Shown: positions 1 to 8,168 of the stretch, piece by piece
How positions within the stretch are numbered: the first letter of the stretch is position 1
Layout of the letters: each line of letters begins with the position of its first letter
Assembly: GCA_964384205.1 (NCBI GenBank)
Contig: CAYLKS010000019.1
Span: forward strand, 1-21,831
From: CAYLKS01 sp964384205 [NCBI: uncultured bacterium]
Lineage (GTDB): Bacteria; JAGOEH01
Reading direction: 5' to 3'
Length of the DNA: 21,831 nucleotides
Made by a program: the position numbers and the translations under genes
The notes under the pieces: model-generated
What the model was told of the DNA's origin: nothing
The model's database searches: none
What the model saw: the letters and a program-made list of their open reading frames with translations, nothing else

Positions 1-95
1 TTTGCCTTCTTTTTTTACATCGCTCTTTTATACTTCTTCTTTAATTTTTATTCCCATTACACAATCTTTGAAACACTCCTACCTATAATCGTGGA

Positions 96-124
96 TAAAC
101 AAATACTTTAAATTTTGATATAAT
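96..124 (+). promoter_or_regulatory. Sigma-70-like promoter with extended -10
   Basis: The sequence shows TAAACA at 96-101 (4 of 6 to TTGACA), a 17-base spacer, and a perfect TATAAT at 119-124 preceded by TGA, which gives an extended -10. The predicted start is near 131. It would drive either the mini-ORF at 143-214 or, with a leader of about 310 bases, the UPF0316 gene at 442. It is one of the best-looking promoters in the window by consensus. Confidence 0.5.
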
Positions 125-142
125 ATATACAGAGGGGATACC

Positions 143-214
143 ATGTCTATTACATTCCCAAATTTTAATTTATTATATCTCACAGTAAATAAATATAACT
201 TTCCTCACAAATAA
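143..214 (+). CDS. Possible 23-residue small protein
   Basis: An ATG at 143 follows AGAGGGG (131-137) at a suitable distance and opens a 23-codon frame ending in TAA at 212-214. The peptide begins MSITFPNFNLLYLTV and has a mildly hydrophobic middle. The frame sits 18 bases after a strong -10 element, so promoter, ribosome binding site and start codon are lined up. In DNA this AT-rich, a short ORF can occur by chance, and I do not recognise the peptide. It could also be a leader peptide for the downstream operon. It is listed because of its signals, not its sequence. Confidence 0.2.
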   Translation: MSITFPNFNLLYLTVNKYNFPHK

Positions 215-395
215 AATAAAGAGTAAAAATTATAGATATGTCTTCACCATCTCGTAATCACTTTAAGCACAATATTATTTTAAGAAATATAACAACCTTT
301 AAATATTTACTATCTTTTAATTCCCTGGATAAGGAAAAAGATAAATTTTAGCCGAAGATATCCATCTATATTTTTCAATTTTTTACAAAAAACAC

Positions 396-424
396 TTGAA
401 AAAACTATTTTAATAATGTAAATT
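396..424 (+). promoter_or_regulatory. Weak promoter candidate upstream of the UPF0316 gene
   Basis: TTGAAA at 396-401 (5 of 6 to consensus), a 17-base spacer and TAAATT at 419-424 (4 of 6). The predicted start near 431 would leave a leader of only about 11 bases, which still includes the ribosome binding site AAGGGA at 432-437. In sequence this AT-rich the match may be fortuitous. Confidence 0.25.
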
Positions 425-441
425 TATCAAAAAGGGAAAAA

Positions 442-1038
442 ATGGAAAGCCTTTTGCATAGTAGTATATTTCAATGGATAATCCTTCCTATATTGATATT
501 CGTATCAAGAATAGTAGATGTCTCTATAGGAACTATTCGCCTTATATTAATTTCAAAAGGATTTAAACAAATTGCTCCTATATTCGGTTTTTTTGAAGTT
601 TTAATATGGCTTATTGCAATAACTCAAATCATGCAACATCTCGATAATCCATTATGCTATATATTTTATGCTGGAGGATTTGCTACTGGTACTTATTTCG
701 GAATATACCTTGAAGAAAAATTATCAATTGGGCTTGTTATTCTTAGAATAATCACAAAAAAAGAGATTGAAATTGATGAACTATTAAATTTTTTTAGTAA
801 AAATCAGTTTGGAGTAACAGTAGTCGAAGGAGAAGGGCAAAAAGGACCTGTAAAAATAATTTTTACTGTTATTAAAAGACAAAATCTGCCGACTATATTA
901 GAAAAAATCAAATTATTATTACCAAATGCGTTTTATACCATAGAAGATGTGAAAAGTGTTCAATCTGGAATTTTTCCTGAAAATATAAATAAATTAAAAA
1001 TACTAAAGTTATTCCCACGAATAAGGAAAGGAAAATAA
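442..1038 (+). CDS. UPF0316 (DUF2179/DUF5698) membrane protein
   Basis: A 198-residue protein with three predicted membrane helices at about 12-30, 44-64 and 70-90, then a soluble C-terminal domain (about 100-185). The N-terminal part has the family pattern R23..D26...G30-T31-I-R33 followed by S38-K-G, and the segment GFFEVLIWLIAITQI matches UPF0316/YebE-type proteins closely. The C-terminal part is the DUF2179 domain, a small alpha/beta fold also found in YitT-type membrane proteins and suspected of sensing or binding a small ligand; its role is unknown. Length is normal for the family. The start is supported by AAGGGA at 432-437. It is the first gene of a three-gene unit: its stop TAA (1036-1038) abuts the next ATG. 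Confidence 0.88.
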   Translation: MESLLHSSIFQWIILPILIFVSRIVDVSIGTIRLILISKGFKQIAPIFGFFEVLIWLIAITQIMQHLDNPLCYIFYAGGFATGTYFGIYLEEKLSIGLVILRIITKKEIEIDELLNFFSKNQFGVTVVEGEGQKGPVKIIFTVIKRQNLPTILEKIKLLLPNAFYTIEDVKSVQSGIFPENINKLKILKLFPRIRKGK

Positions 1039-1251
1039 ATGATAAACAAAATCGGTGATTCAATTACAATGTTCACAAAAACCTTTGATAAAGCCTCAGA
1101 AAATATCTTAAAAGATACCTCACTCAAAAGAAATAGGCTGATAAAAGATATAGTTGATTCTGTAGAGATAAGAAATTTCACTGAATACAATATTAAAGCA
1201 TTAAAAACATACGATGAAATAATAGGCACTCTTTTAGATATAAAAAAATGA
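1039..1251 (+). CDS. Orphan mini-protein resembling the flagellar rod/hook C-terminal domain
   Basis: A 70-residue protein. Residues 33-70 (containing IVDSVEIRNFTEYNIKALKT, then YDEIIGTLLDIKK) follow the pattern of the Flg_bbr_C domain of FlgC/FlgG/FlgE: an acidic-hydrophobic helix, a conserved N (N51), K-T, D-E and a final L-x-x-I-K. Residues 10-26 (FTKTFDKASENI) loosely resemble the N-terminal rod helix, which ends in N-I-A-N in flagellar proteins. True rod proteins are 130 residues or longer; this one would be little more than the two terminal helices. No flagellar gene is nearby. It starts right after the preceding stop, with AAGGAAAGGA upstream, and overlaps the UbiB-like gene by ATGA. 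An alternative is a phasin-like helical protein; function is unknown. Confidence 0.7.
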   Translation: MINKIGDSITMFTKTFDKASENILKDTSLKRNRLIKDIVDSVEIRNFTEYNIKALKTYDEIIGTLLDIKK

Positions 1252-2900
1252 ATAAACCAATTCGACAATTAAATAGATACAGGCAAATTATTAATGTTCT
1301 TTTAAAGCATGGTTTTTTTGAAATTGTACAAAGAATTGATATATTATCTTATATTAAATTTTCTGGCAAAATAAAAAAAAATAAACTAAATAGAATCTCT
1401 CTTGCACAAAGGCTTCGTTTAGTATTCGAAGAATTAGGTCCTGCTTTCATCAAATTAGGTCAGTTGCTAAGTTCAAAAACATTTCTTTTCCCTCCAGATA
1501 TAATAGAAGAATTATCTAAATTACAGGATAACGTCCCGCCTATACCTTTTGAAGAAATTAAAAAAATTATCTTCCAGGAATTAGGGCAGGAAAAATATAA
1601 CCAAATAACATATATCGAGCCAAATCCTATTGGAGTAGCATCTATAGGACAAGTACATAAAGCAAAATTGCAAAATGACAAAAATATTGTAATAAAAATT
1701 CTAAAGCCAGATGTGGAAAAAATACTTAAAACTGATTTATTAATTTTAAAAGATCTTGCTTCTCTTTTAGAAAAGCATATGCCTGAGATAAAAAAGTTTG
1801 AACCACAGCAAATTGTGGAACAGTTAGAGAAATTAATTGAAATGGAACTTGATCTAACTAATGAAATGATTAATCTTATATTATTTCAAAAAGCAATAAA
1901 ACACAAAGAATTTGTTAAAATTCCTGAAATTTATACAGAATTTTGCAATAAACATATAATGGTATTAGAATATATTGAAGGAAATAAAATTACAAATCTT
2001 TCTCAAGCACCAAAAGAATTTAAAAATAAAATCTTAAAAAATCTAATGGACTTTATATACTATCAAATATTTGATTTAAAGTTTTTTCATGCAGATCCTC
2101 ATCCTGGAAATATTTTAATAACAAATGAAGGAGCTATAGCTCCTGTAGATTTTGGTCAGGTGGGTAGAATATCCAATGATAATATGACATACTTATCGGA
2201 AATTGTAATAGCATTGGTAAACCAAAATATAAATTACCTTATTCAAATTTTTTTAGAAATGAATATTTTGGATGACAATATAAATTTATTTGAATTTAAA
2301 ACTGATATTGATAGCCTGATATTTAAATATTATGGTCTTGAACTCAAATATATTAATATGAAAAAAATTATCAATGATATCACTTATCTATTTAATAAAT
2401 ATGATATCAAAATGCCTTATTATCTAACTACTCTTATAAAAGCTATAATCACTTACGAAGATCTTATTTGTATTATAGATAAAAATTTTAATTTTATTGA
2501 ACAGAGTAAACCTTATGTCAAAAAATTAATTCGAAAAAACTTCAATTTTAAATTATTTTTGCCAGATATATTATTCATGATAAATAATCTAAAAAAATTT
2601 ATAACTAATTTTCCAACTGATATAAAATTAGTAATTAATAAACTAACAAAAAATAATATAAAAATAAATCTTGAAATATTACATTTACAGGAACTCATTA
2701 TACAGCTCGATAAAATAAGTAATAGAATATCAATAAGCTTGATTATATCCGCATTAATTATTGGTTCTTCTCTAATTTTAAGACTAAATAAACCTCCATT
2801 TTTTATGGGCTATCCTATTATTGGTATTATAGGATATGTTTTTGCAGTAATATTAGGCTTTTTTCTTGTTATATCTTTTATTAGGTCAGGCAAATGGTAA
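1248..2900 (+). CDS. ubiB: UbiB/AarF (ABC1/ADCK) family kinase-like protein
   Basis: A 550-residue atypical kinase-like protein. Family motifs are in order: K69-L-G-Q72 (the KxGQ motif), the alanine-type nucleotide loop A131-S-I-G-Q-V-H137, the lysine in IVIKIL (K150), ELDLTNEMIN with its conserved acid and N, the hinge MVLEYIEG, the catalytic loop H281-A-D-P-H-P-G-N288 and the metal-binding D301-F-G303. Two C-terminal membrane helices at about 492-512 and 520-545 anchor it, as in other UbiB proteins. UbiB proteins are ATPases that help ubiquinone or other isoprenoid lipids move or be made at the membrane. No quinone biosynthesis gene is seen here, so the lipid substrate is open and the symbol is only a family label. 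ATGA overlap with the preceding mini-protein implies translational coupling. Confidence 0.92.
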   Translation: MNKPIRQLNRYRQIINVLLKHGFFEIVQRIDILSYIKFSGKIKKNKLNRISLAQRLRLVFEELGPAFIKLGQLLSSKTFLFPPDIIEELSKLQDNVPPIPFEEIKKIIFQELGQEKYNQITYIEPNPIGVASIGQVHKAKLQNDKNIVIKILKPDVEKILKTDLLILKDLASLLEKHMPEIKKFEPQQIVEQLEKLIEMELDLTNEMINLILFQKAIKHKEFVKIPEIYTEFCNKHIMVLEYIEGNKITNLSQAPKEFKNKILKNLMDFIYYQIFDLKFFHADPHPGNILITNEGAIAPVDFGQVGRISNDNMTYLSEIVIALVNQNINYLIQIFLEMNILDDNINLFEFKTDIDSLIFKYYGLELKYINMKKIINDITYLFNKYDIKMPYYLTTLIKAIITYEDLICIIDKNFNFIEQSKPYVKKLIRKNFNFKLFLPDILFMINNLKKFITNFPTDIKLVINKLTKNNIKINLEILHLQELIIQLDKISNRISISLIISALIIGSSLILRLNKPPFFMGYPIIGIIGYVFAVILGFFLVISFIRSGKW

Positions 2901-3000
2901 TCATAATATCTCTTGATTTTATCTAATATTTTTTGTAATTAATATATAGTTTAGTGAAACAAATTAAAATTAATTTTGTTAAATTAAAATGGGAAAAACT
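2901..3000 (+). promoter_or_regulatory. Gap between the two plus-strand units, with a palindrome
   Basis: A 100-base AT-rich gap. It contains the perfect 12-base palindrome AAAATTAATTTT at 2966-2977. TATAGT at 2945-2950 could be a -10 box, but no good -35 lies upstream. GGGA at 2991-2994, seven bases before the ATG at 3001, is the ribosome binding site that decides the downstream start. No terminator-like hairpin follows the UbiB-like gene, so read-through is possible. Confidence 0.25.
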
Positions 3001-6000
3001 ATGGATAATTTTATTAAAAAAATCAATAAATATTTTAAACATTTTATTATAATCAAAGTGTTTTTAGCTATAATAACTATTCTATCAATATTTTTAATAA
3101 TTGTAAATATTTTTGCTATAGGTGATATATTTTTTTTATGGGCAAATAATCTAAGATATACTAATTTTTTTATCTTAGTTGGAATATTGATAATCTCATC
3201 ATATTTTTTAATAAAAAAAGAAATTTTTCATTTCAACATAAAACATTTTTTATCACTTGTGGAACTACAATTAAATGAATCCAAAAATTTATTAAAAAAC
3301 ACATATTTTCTTTTACTGGAATATGTTAATTATAAAAATTACACTCAATTATTAGAAAAAGAAGCTCTCAACAAAATAAAAAACTTCAAATTATCATCAC
3401 TATTTAATAAATCTCATATAATAAATATAATAATATTATTTTTAATTAGTATCTCTATTACTATAATAGGAATTTTATTGCAAAAAAATTATATAACCAA
3501 TATTAAACGAATTCTTATTCCATGGGATAATACTTTAATTCCCATTGACATATCAATAAAGGTCTTCCCTGGTGATACAACGATTGTAAAAAATGATTCT
3601 TTATTGTTTAAAGTTCTCATTACATCGGATAAAGAAAATCAAATATTTTTAGATTATAAATTCAATAATTCTTCAATGATTAATTCTATACAATTGCATC
3701 CAGAAAATGACAATATCTACACATATAAAATGAAAAAAGTCATAAAACCTCTTTCTTATCGGATAAGAACACGCTTCTATTCCACAAAATATTTTAGTGT
3801 AAATTTGCTTGAGCAACCTAAAATAAAAAATATACGATTTGAAATTATACCTCCTGTTTATACTAAATTACAAAGACAAATATACGAAAATCTTCAGGGG
3901 GATTTGCTTGTATATAAAGGTACAAAAATTAAATTTCTAATAACTCCTTCGAAAGAAATAAAAAATGGCTATATAATATTTAATGATTCCTCAAAAAAAA
4001 CACTGCAAATAGATAAAAGTAATATTTTATACGGAACAGTTCTGGCAAATAAAAATAGTAGCTTTTATTTTAAAATAATAGATAATAATGATCTGACAAA
4101 TATTAATCCAATTCAATATTTTATTACACTCAAACAAGATCAATACCCTACTGCAAAAATTTTAATACCGGGGAAAGATATTTTAATCGGAGATGAAAAA
4201 AGAATTCCAATACAATTTTTCTGTTCTGATGATTTTGGGTTTTCTAAAATTAACCTTATTTATTGGGTTAATGAGTCAAAGGAAAAACAAAAAATTCAGC
4301 TAAAAATAAAAGATTTAAATAAAAAAGAAATCATTGGAGCTTTTATATGGGATATCTCAAACCTGTCTTTATTTACTGAGGATGTAGTATATTATTATAT
4401 CGAAGTTTTCGATAATGATGTAATTTCAGGTCCTAAACAAGGCAAATCTCAAGTTTTTACTATAAAATACCCATCTGTATTTGAAATTGTAAGAGAAGCA
4501 GAAAATATGCAAAATGAACAAATTGAAGACATGGAAGGTACTTACAAAAAATATAAAGAAATTATGGAAACATACCAAAATTTGGAACGAGAGCTTAAAA
4601 AAAATTCCGAAATTACCTGGCAAAAACAAAAAGAAATTCTAAATAAACTGGAAAAACTCCAGGGGGAAAATCAAACCATAGAAAAACAGATAGAAAAATT
4701 TTCAGAATCATTAAAAAAACTTGAAAAATTTCAGGCGCTCACAAAAGAAACATTAGATAAATTAAAAGAAGTAGAAAAATTAATGAAAGAATTGAAACCA
4801 GAAACCATTAATAAATTAATGGAAAAAATGAAACAACTTATAAAAAATCAAAATAAAGAAGATTTACTAAAAAATTTAGAAGACCTCAAAAAAAATAATA
4901 AAGATTTCATGGATAAATTAGAACGAACCATGGCGCTATTAAAAAAATTAAAAGCTGAAGAAAAAATTAGCAGTGTGCAGAAAAAACTGGAAGAAATCAA
5001 AAAAGAACAAAAAAATATTCAAAAATCTCTTCAAAATCCAAACAATTCAAATCCAAATGAATTAGCCAAAAAACAAGAAAAACAATCTCAATTTTTAAAA
5101 GAAGTAAATAAGGATATAAAGGATATAAAAGAATTGCTAAAAGAAGCAAAAAGCCAATTATATCCTAAAAGTGAACAGATAAGTCAGCAATTTAATCAAA
5201 TGCAGATGCAACAGCAATCTTCACAAATTAAAAATTCTATCAGTAAAAAAGATTTTCAAAAAGCTTCAAAAATGTCTAAAAACCTTACTAAAAACCTTGA
5301 TCAAATACAAAAACAATTAAACCAGCTACAAAAAGAAATGGAGCAAAATGAACTTTTTACTATAATGGAAAAAATGAAACAAATGTATAATAATTTAATC
5401 TATACGTCAGAAGAACAGGAACAAATCACAAATAAATTAAACCAAATATTCCCAAAAGATGCTGAGATGAATAACATAGCAAGAAAACAACAAGAGATAT
5501 ACAACACAACAAAAGATATAGCAGATTCACTTTTTGAATATTCTAAAAAACGACCTGAAATCACATATTCTGCACTACAACATTTAGGAAATGCCCTTAT
5601 GAAAATGGAAAAAGCAATAGAAAATATTGAATATGCAAAAACAACAAACCCTGGCAGAAATTACTACCAAGATTTTAATAACTCAAAAATCTCTTCAAAT
5701 GAATCTTTAAAAAATCTCAATAAAGCTACTTATCAAATTTTTATGGATTTACAAGCATTAAACCAGTCAATGAAAAGCTGCAGTAACCCAACCCCTATGC
5801 CTCTTGCAAGTATGCAACAACTCATTGGAATGCAGCAACAACTTAATAAATCCCTTCAAGAAATAATGTCCCAAATGAACCAAAATGGTAAAATACCATC
5901 TCAGTTTCAAGAAAGATTGAAACAACTGGCAATGCAGCAAGAAGAAATTGCAAAACAACTTCAACAATATTTAGAAGAACAAAAACGAAAAGGAAAAAAA

Positions 6001-6363
6001 ACATTAGGTAGATTGGGGAAAACTGTTGAAGATATGAAACAAAGTTCCAGAGATATGGAAAATCAAAAATTAGACGATCAATTAATCCAGAGAAATAATA
6101 AAATCTTATCAAGGTTATTAGACTCAGAAAAATCAATGAGAGAAAGAAAACTCTCCAGAAAACGAAAAGCAGAAACTGCCCAGGATATTCTCGCCAAAAA
6201 TCCTGATGAATTAACCAATGATATACTATTTGATAATAATATTAGAAAATTATTAATTCTTAATGCCTTAAAACAACAATATCCTGAAAAATATGATATA
6301 TTAATTAAAAAATACTTCAATTCTCTATTAAACTACTACGAAAAGGAAGGTACAGAAAAATGA
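3001..6363 (+). CDS. DUF4175-like membrane protein with very long coiled coil
   Basis: I use the ATG at 3001 (1120 residues) because GGGA stands seven bases before it; an ATG at 2989 would add four residues but lacks a ribosome binding site. Two helices near the N-terminus (about 15-40 and 56-71) and a third at about 139-159 are followed by a roughly 330-residue beta-rich region with Ig-like segments, probably outside the membrane. From about residue 495 to 1090 it is almost unbroken K/E/Q/N/M-rich coiled coil, including runs such as QMQMQQQ. This architecture matches DUF4175 proteins of Bacteroidota and related phyla, often found near Bat/VWA-type envelope genes; their function is unknown. 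It overlaps the TPR gene by ATGA, suggesting a joint role at the envelope. Confidence 0.75.
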   Translation: MDNFIKKINKYFKHFIIIKVFLAIITILSIFLIIVNIFAIGDIFFLWANNLRYTNFFILVGILIISSYFLIKKEIFHFNIKHFLSLVELQLNESKNLLKNTYFLLLEYVNYKNYTQLLEKEALNKIKNFKLSSLFNKSHIINIIILFLISISITIIGILLQKNYITNIKRILIPWDNTLIPIDISIKVFPGDTTIVKNDSLLFKVLITSDKENQIFLDYKFNNSSMINSIQLHPENDNIYTYKMKKVIKPLSYRIRTRFYSTKYFSVNLLEQPKIKNIRFEIIPPVYTKLQRQIYENLQGDLLVYKGTKIKFLITPSKEIKNGYIIFNDSSKKTLQIDKSNILYGTVLANKNSSFYFKIIDNNDLTNINPIQYFITLKQDQYPTAKILIPGKDILIGDEKRIPIQFFCSDDFGFSKINLIYWVNESKEKQKIQLKIKDLNKKEIIGAFIWDISNLSLFTEDVVYYYIEVFDNDVISGPKQGKSQVFTIKYPSVFEIVREAENMQNEQIEDMEGTYKKYKEIMETYQNLERELKKNSEITWQKQKEILNKLEKLQGENQTIEKQIEKFSESLKKLEKFQALTKETLDKLKEVEKLMKELKPETINKLMEKMKQLIKNQNKEDLLKNLEDLKKNNKDFMDKLERTMALLKKLKAEEKISSVQKKLEEIKKEQKNIQKSLQNPNNSNPNELAKKQEKQSQFLKEVNKDIKDIKELLKEAKSQLYPKSEQISQQFNQMQMQQQSSQIKNSISKKDFQKASKMSKNLTKNLDQIQKQLNQLQKEMEQNELFTIMEKMKQMYNNLIYTSEEQEQITNKLNQIFPKDAEMNNIARKQQEIYNTTKDIADSLFEYSKKRPEITYSALQHLGNALMKMEKAIENIEYAKTTNPGRNYYQDFNNSKISSNESLKNLNKATYQIFMDLQALNQSMKSCSNPTPMPLASMQQLIGMQQQLNKSLQEIMSQMNQNGKIPSQFQERLKQLAMQQEEIAKQLQQYLEEQKRKGKKTLGRLGKTVEDMKQSSRDMENQKLDDQLIQRNNKILSRLLDSEKSMRERKLSRKRKAETAQDILAKNPDELTNDILFDNNIRKLLILNALKQQYPEKYDILIKKYFNSLLNYYEKEGTEK

Positions 6364-8168
6364 AGTTTATTTCAATCTTATTAGTATTGATGGCATTATC
6401 AACTACAATATTGGGACAAAGTGCTGTTAAAGGTATTCGCATAAGCAATCCTGAAATAACTAAACAATTAAATGAAATAGAAATATTACAATCTAATGGA
6501 GAATATAAAAAAGCAATATCTCAATGTGAAAATTTATTAGAAAAATATCCACAAAATAGTAGAATTTTAGATAAACTTATTGAGCTTTATGAAAATACTA
6601 ACAATCAAAATAAAATTGAAAAAACCTATAATAAATTAATTAAAAAATTCCCTACTCAATATAGATTATATTTTAAATTAGCAGATCTATATATCGAAAA
6701 CAGTAAAATAAATGAGGCTAAAAAGCTATTAATATCACTATTGAATAATGTTAATTATAATAATCAAATATCAGCAATGGTAATTGAAAAATTTATCTCT
6801 TTAGGATTAAATGATGAGATTTTTAGTATTGTTAAAAAAGTTAGAGAAAAAACTCATAATAATTTATTTTATGCATTTGAACTTGGTAATCTTTATGATT
6901 TAGAAGGCAAAACTGAACAAATGTTGGAAGAATTTTATAAATTTTTTACAATAAAACCTAAGAATTTTTCTTATTATAAAAATAAAGAATATATCAAAGA
7001 AACATTAAAAACAAGAAGTTTGGAAGATAATAGTTTTTTTCAAAAATTTGCAAATTTTGTAGAAAAAAAACAAAATAATGAATTACTATTGGTTTATGGT
7101 GAAGTCATATACAAAAAGAATGATACAAAAAGAGCAATTGAAATATTTGAAAAAATAGATAAAGAATTAAAGGCTAACGGTAGAATTTTAAGAAACCTTT
7201 CCAATATGGCAATGAAAAATAATGATTATAAAACTGCTATAAAAATCCTAAATATAATAGAAAAAAAATACAAATTGGATATGAATTATGATCTTGCTGA
7301 ATTATATGAAAGCGCAGGAATAATAGATTCTGCTATATATTATTATAATCAATTCCTTAATAAAAACACAAAAAAATCTATCTATAATTTAAATTCATTA
7401 TATAAAATTGCCTATATTTATCTTGAACACAAAAAAGATATTGATTCTTCTCTACTGTATATAAATAAAATAAATACTGTAAATTTTCCTAAGGACCTAC
7501 TATATAAAGTCAATAATTTAAAAATAAAAATTTATATAAAAAAAGAAATGTTTGATAATGCAATTGATTTAGCAAATTATATGATAGATTTATCAGATAA
7601 ATTAGGATTTAATAAAGGAGATTGGATTTACTATATTGGTTTGGTCAATTTTTATAAAAGGTTATATTTGAATTCTGGAAATGAATTTCAAAAAATAATA
7701 AAAGAATATCCTGATTGCAAATATTATAATGATTTAATACAACAGATTACAATATTAACTGCTATTGGAGACAACCTTAAACTATTAAACATTTATCGTG
7801 ATGCAATGTGGTTTGAAGAATTATTCAATTATGATTCTGCTTTTGCAAAATATAATGAAATATTAGAAAAATATTCTGATTTTTCTGAAAAACAACAAAT
7901 CTATATTAAAATATCAAATATTTTACGTAAACTAAAAGATTATGATAGAATGATTGTATTTTCAAAACAGGGTATAGAAATAGATTCTACTTCTTTTGAA
8001 GCAATGCAATTATATTACCAGATAGCAGAATATTACATACAGATTGGAGAATATAATAAAGCAGCAGAGTTATATTATAAAATATTGCGCTCTTCAAACG
8101 GCATAGCTTTAAAATCTGCAGTACGCAAAAAAATAGAATTATTAAAGAAAAAAGGTTTTATATCATAA
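6360..8168 (+). CDS. Exported tetratricopeptide-repeat protein
   Basis: A 602-residue protein with a signal peptide (K2, hydrophobic core 4-18, cleavage near LGQ-SAV). The mature part is helical TPR/Sel1-like repeats: typical A-x-x-x-Y/F...P pairs occur, for example YKKAISQCENLLEKYPQNSR, DYKTAIKILNIIEKKYKLD, and EYNKAAELYYKILRSS close to the C-terminus. Such proteins act as scaffolds, here probably in the periplasm. The start codon overlaps the stop of the DUF4175-like gene (ATGA), so the two are probably co-translated. Its last six bases overlap, tail to tail, the HD-GYP gene on the other strand, with no terminator hairpin between. I do not recognise a specific family beyond TPR. Confidence 0.85.
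   Translation: MKFISILLVLMALSTTILGQSAVKGIRISNPEITKQLNEIEILQSNGEYKKAISQCENLLEKYPQNSRILDKLIELYENTNNQNKIEKTYNKLIKKFPTQYRLYFKLADLYIENSKINEAKKLLISLLNNVNYNNQISAMVIEKFISLGLNDEIFSIVKKVREKTHNNLFYAFELGNLYDLEGKTEQMLEEFYKFFTIKPKNFSYYKNKEYIKETLKTRSLEDNSFFQKFANFVEKKQNNELLLVYGEVIYKKNDTKRAIEIFEKIDKELKANGRILRNLSNMAMKNNDYKTAIKILNIIEKKYKLDMNYDLAELYESAGIIDSAIYYYNQFLNKNTKKSIYNLNSLYKIAYIYLEHKKDIDSSLLYINKINTVNFPKDLLYKVNNLKIKIYIKKEMFDNAIDLANYMIDLSDKLGFNKGDWIYYIGLVNFYKRLYLNSGNEFQKIIKEYPDCKYYNDLIQQITILTAIGDNLKLLNIYRDAMWFEELFNYDSAFAKYNEILEKYSDFSEKQQIYIKISNILRKLKDYDRMIVFSKQGIEIDSTSFEAMQLYYQIAEYYIQIGEYNKAAELYYKILRSSNGIALKSAVRKKIELLKKKGFIS

Larger units (their letters stand above)
1..441. other. Non-coding left flank with one promoter and a mini-ORF
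   Basis: No reading frame of convincing length is seen on either strand. Positions 96-124 carry a good sigma-70-like promoter, followed by a ribosome binding site and a 23-codon ORF (143-214), listed separately. On the minus strand around 1-80 there is a short frame (GAG TGT TTC AAA GAT TGT...) interrupted by TAA; it could be a decayed gene end but is too short to call. A loose TGGATA/TATCCA inverted repeat lies near 328-364, with a loop too long to call a structure. The last 45 bases hold a weak promoter candidate and the ribosome binding site for the gene at 442. Confidence 0.5.

Noticed and set aside
1-80. Minus-strand frame reading ECFKDCVMGIKIKEEV then a stop, perhaps the remnant of an iron-sulfur protein
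   Set aside because: Only 16 codons between two stops; the two cysteines alone are not evidence in so short a frame, and the window edge prevents a longer view.
5170-5230. Q/M-rich repeat tract as a possible tandem DNA repeat
   Set aside because: The bias is at protein level (coiled-coil heptads); codons vary and no repeated DNA unit is kept.
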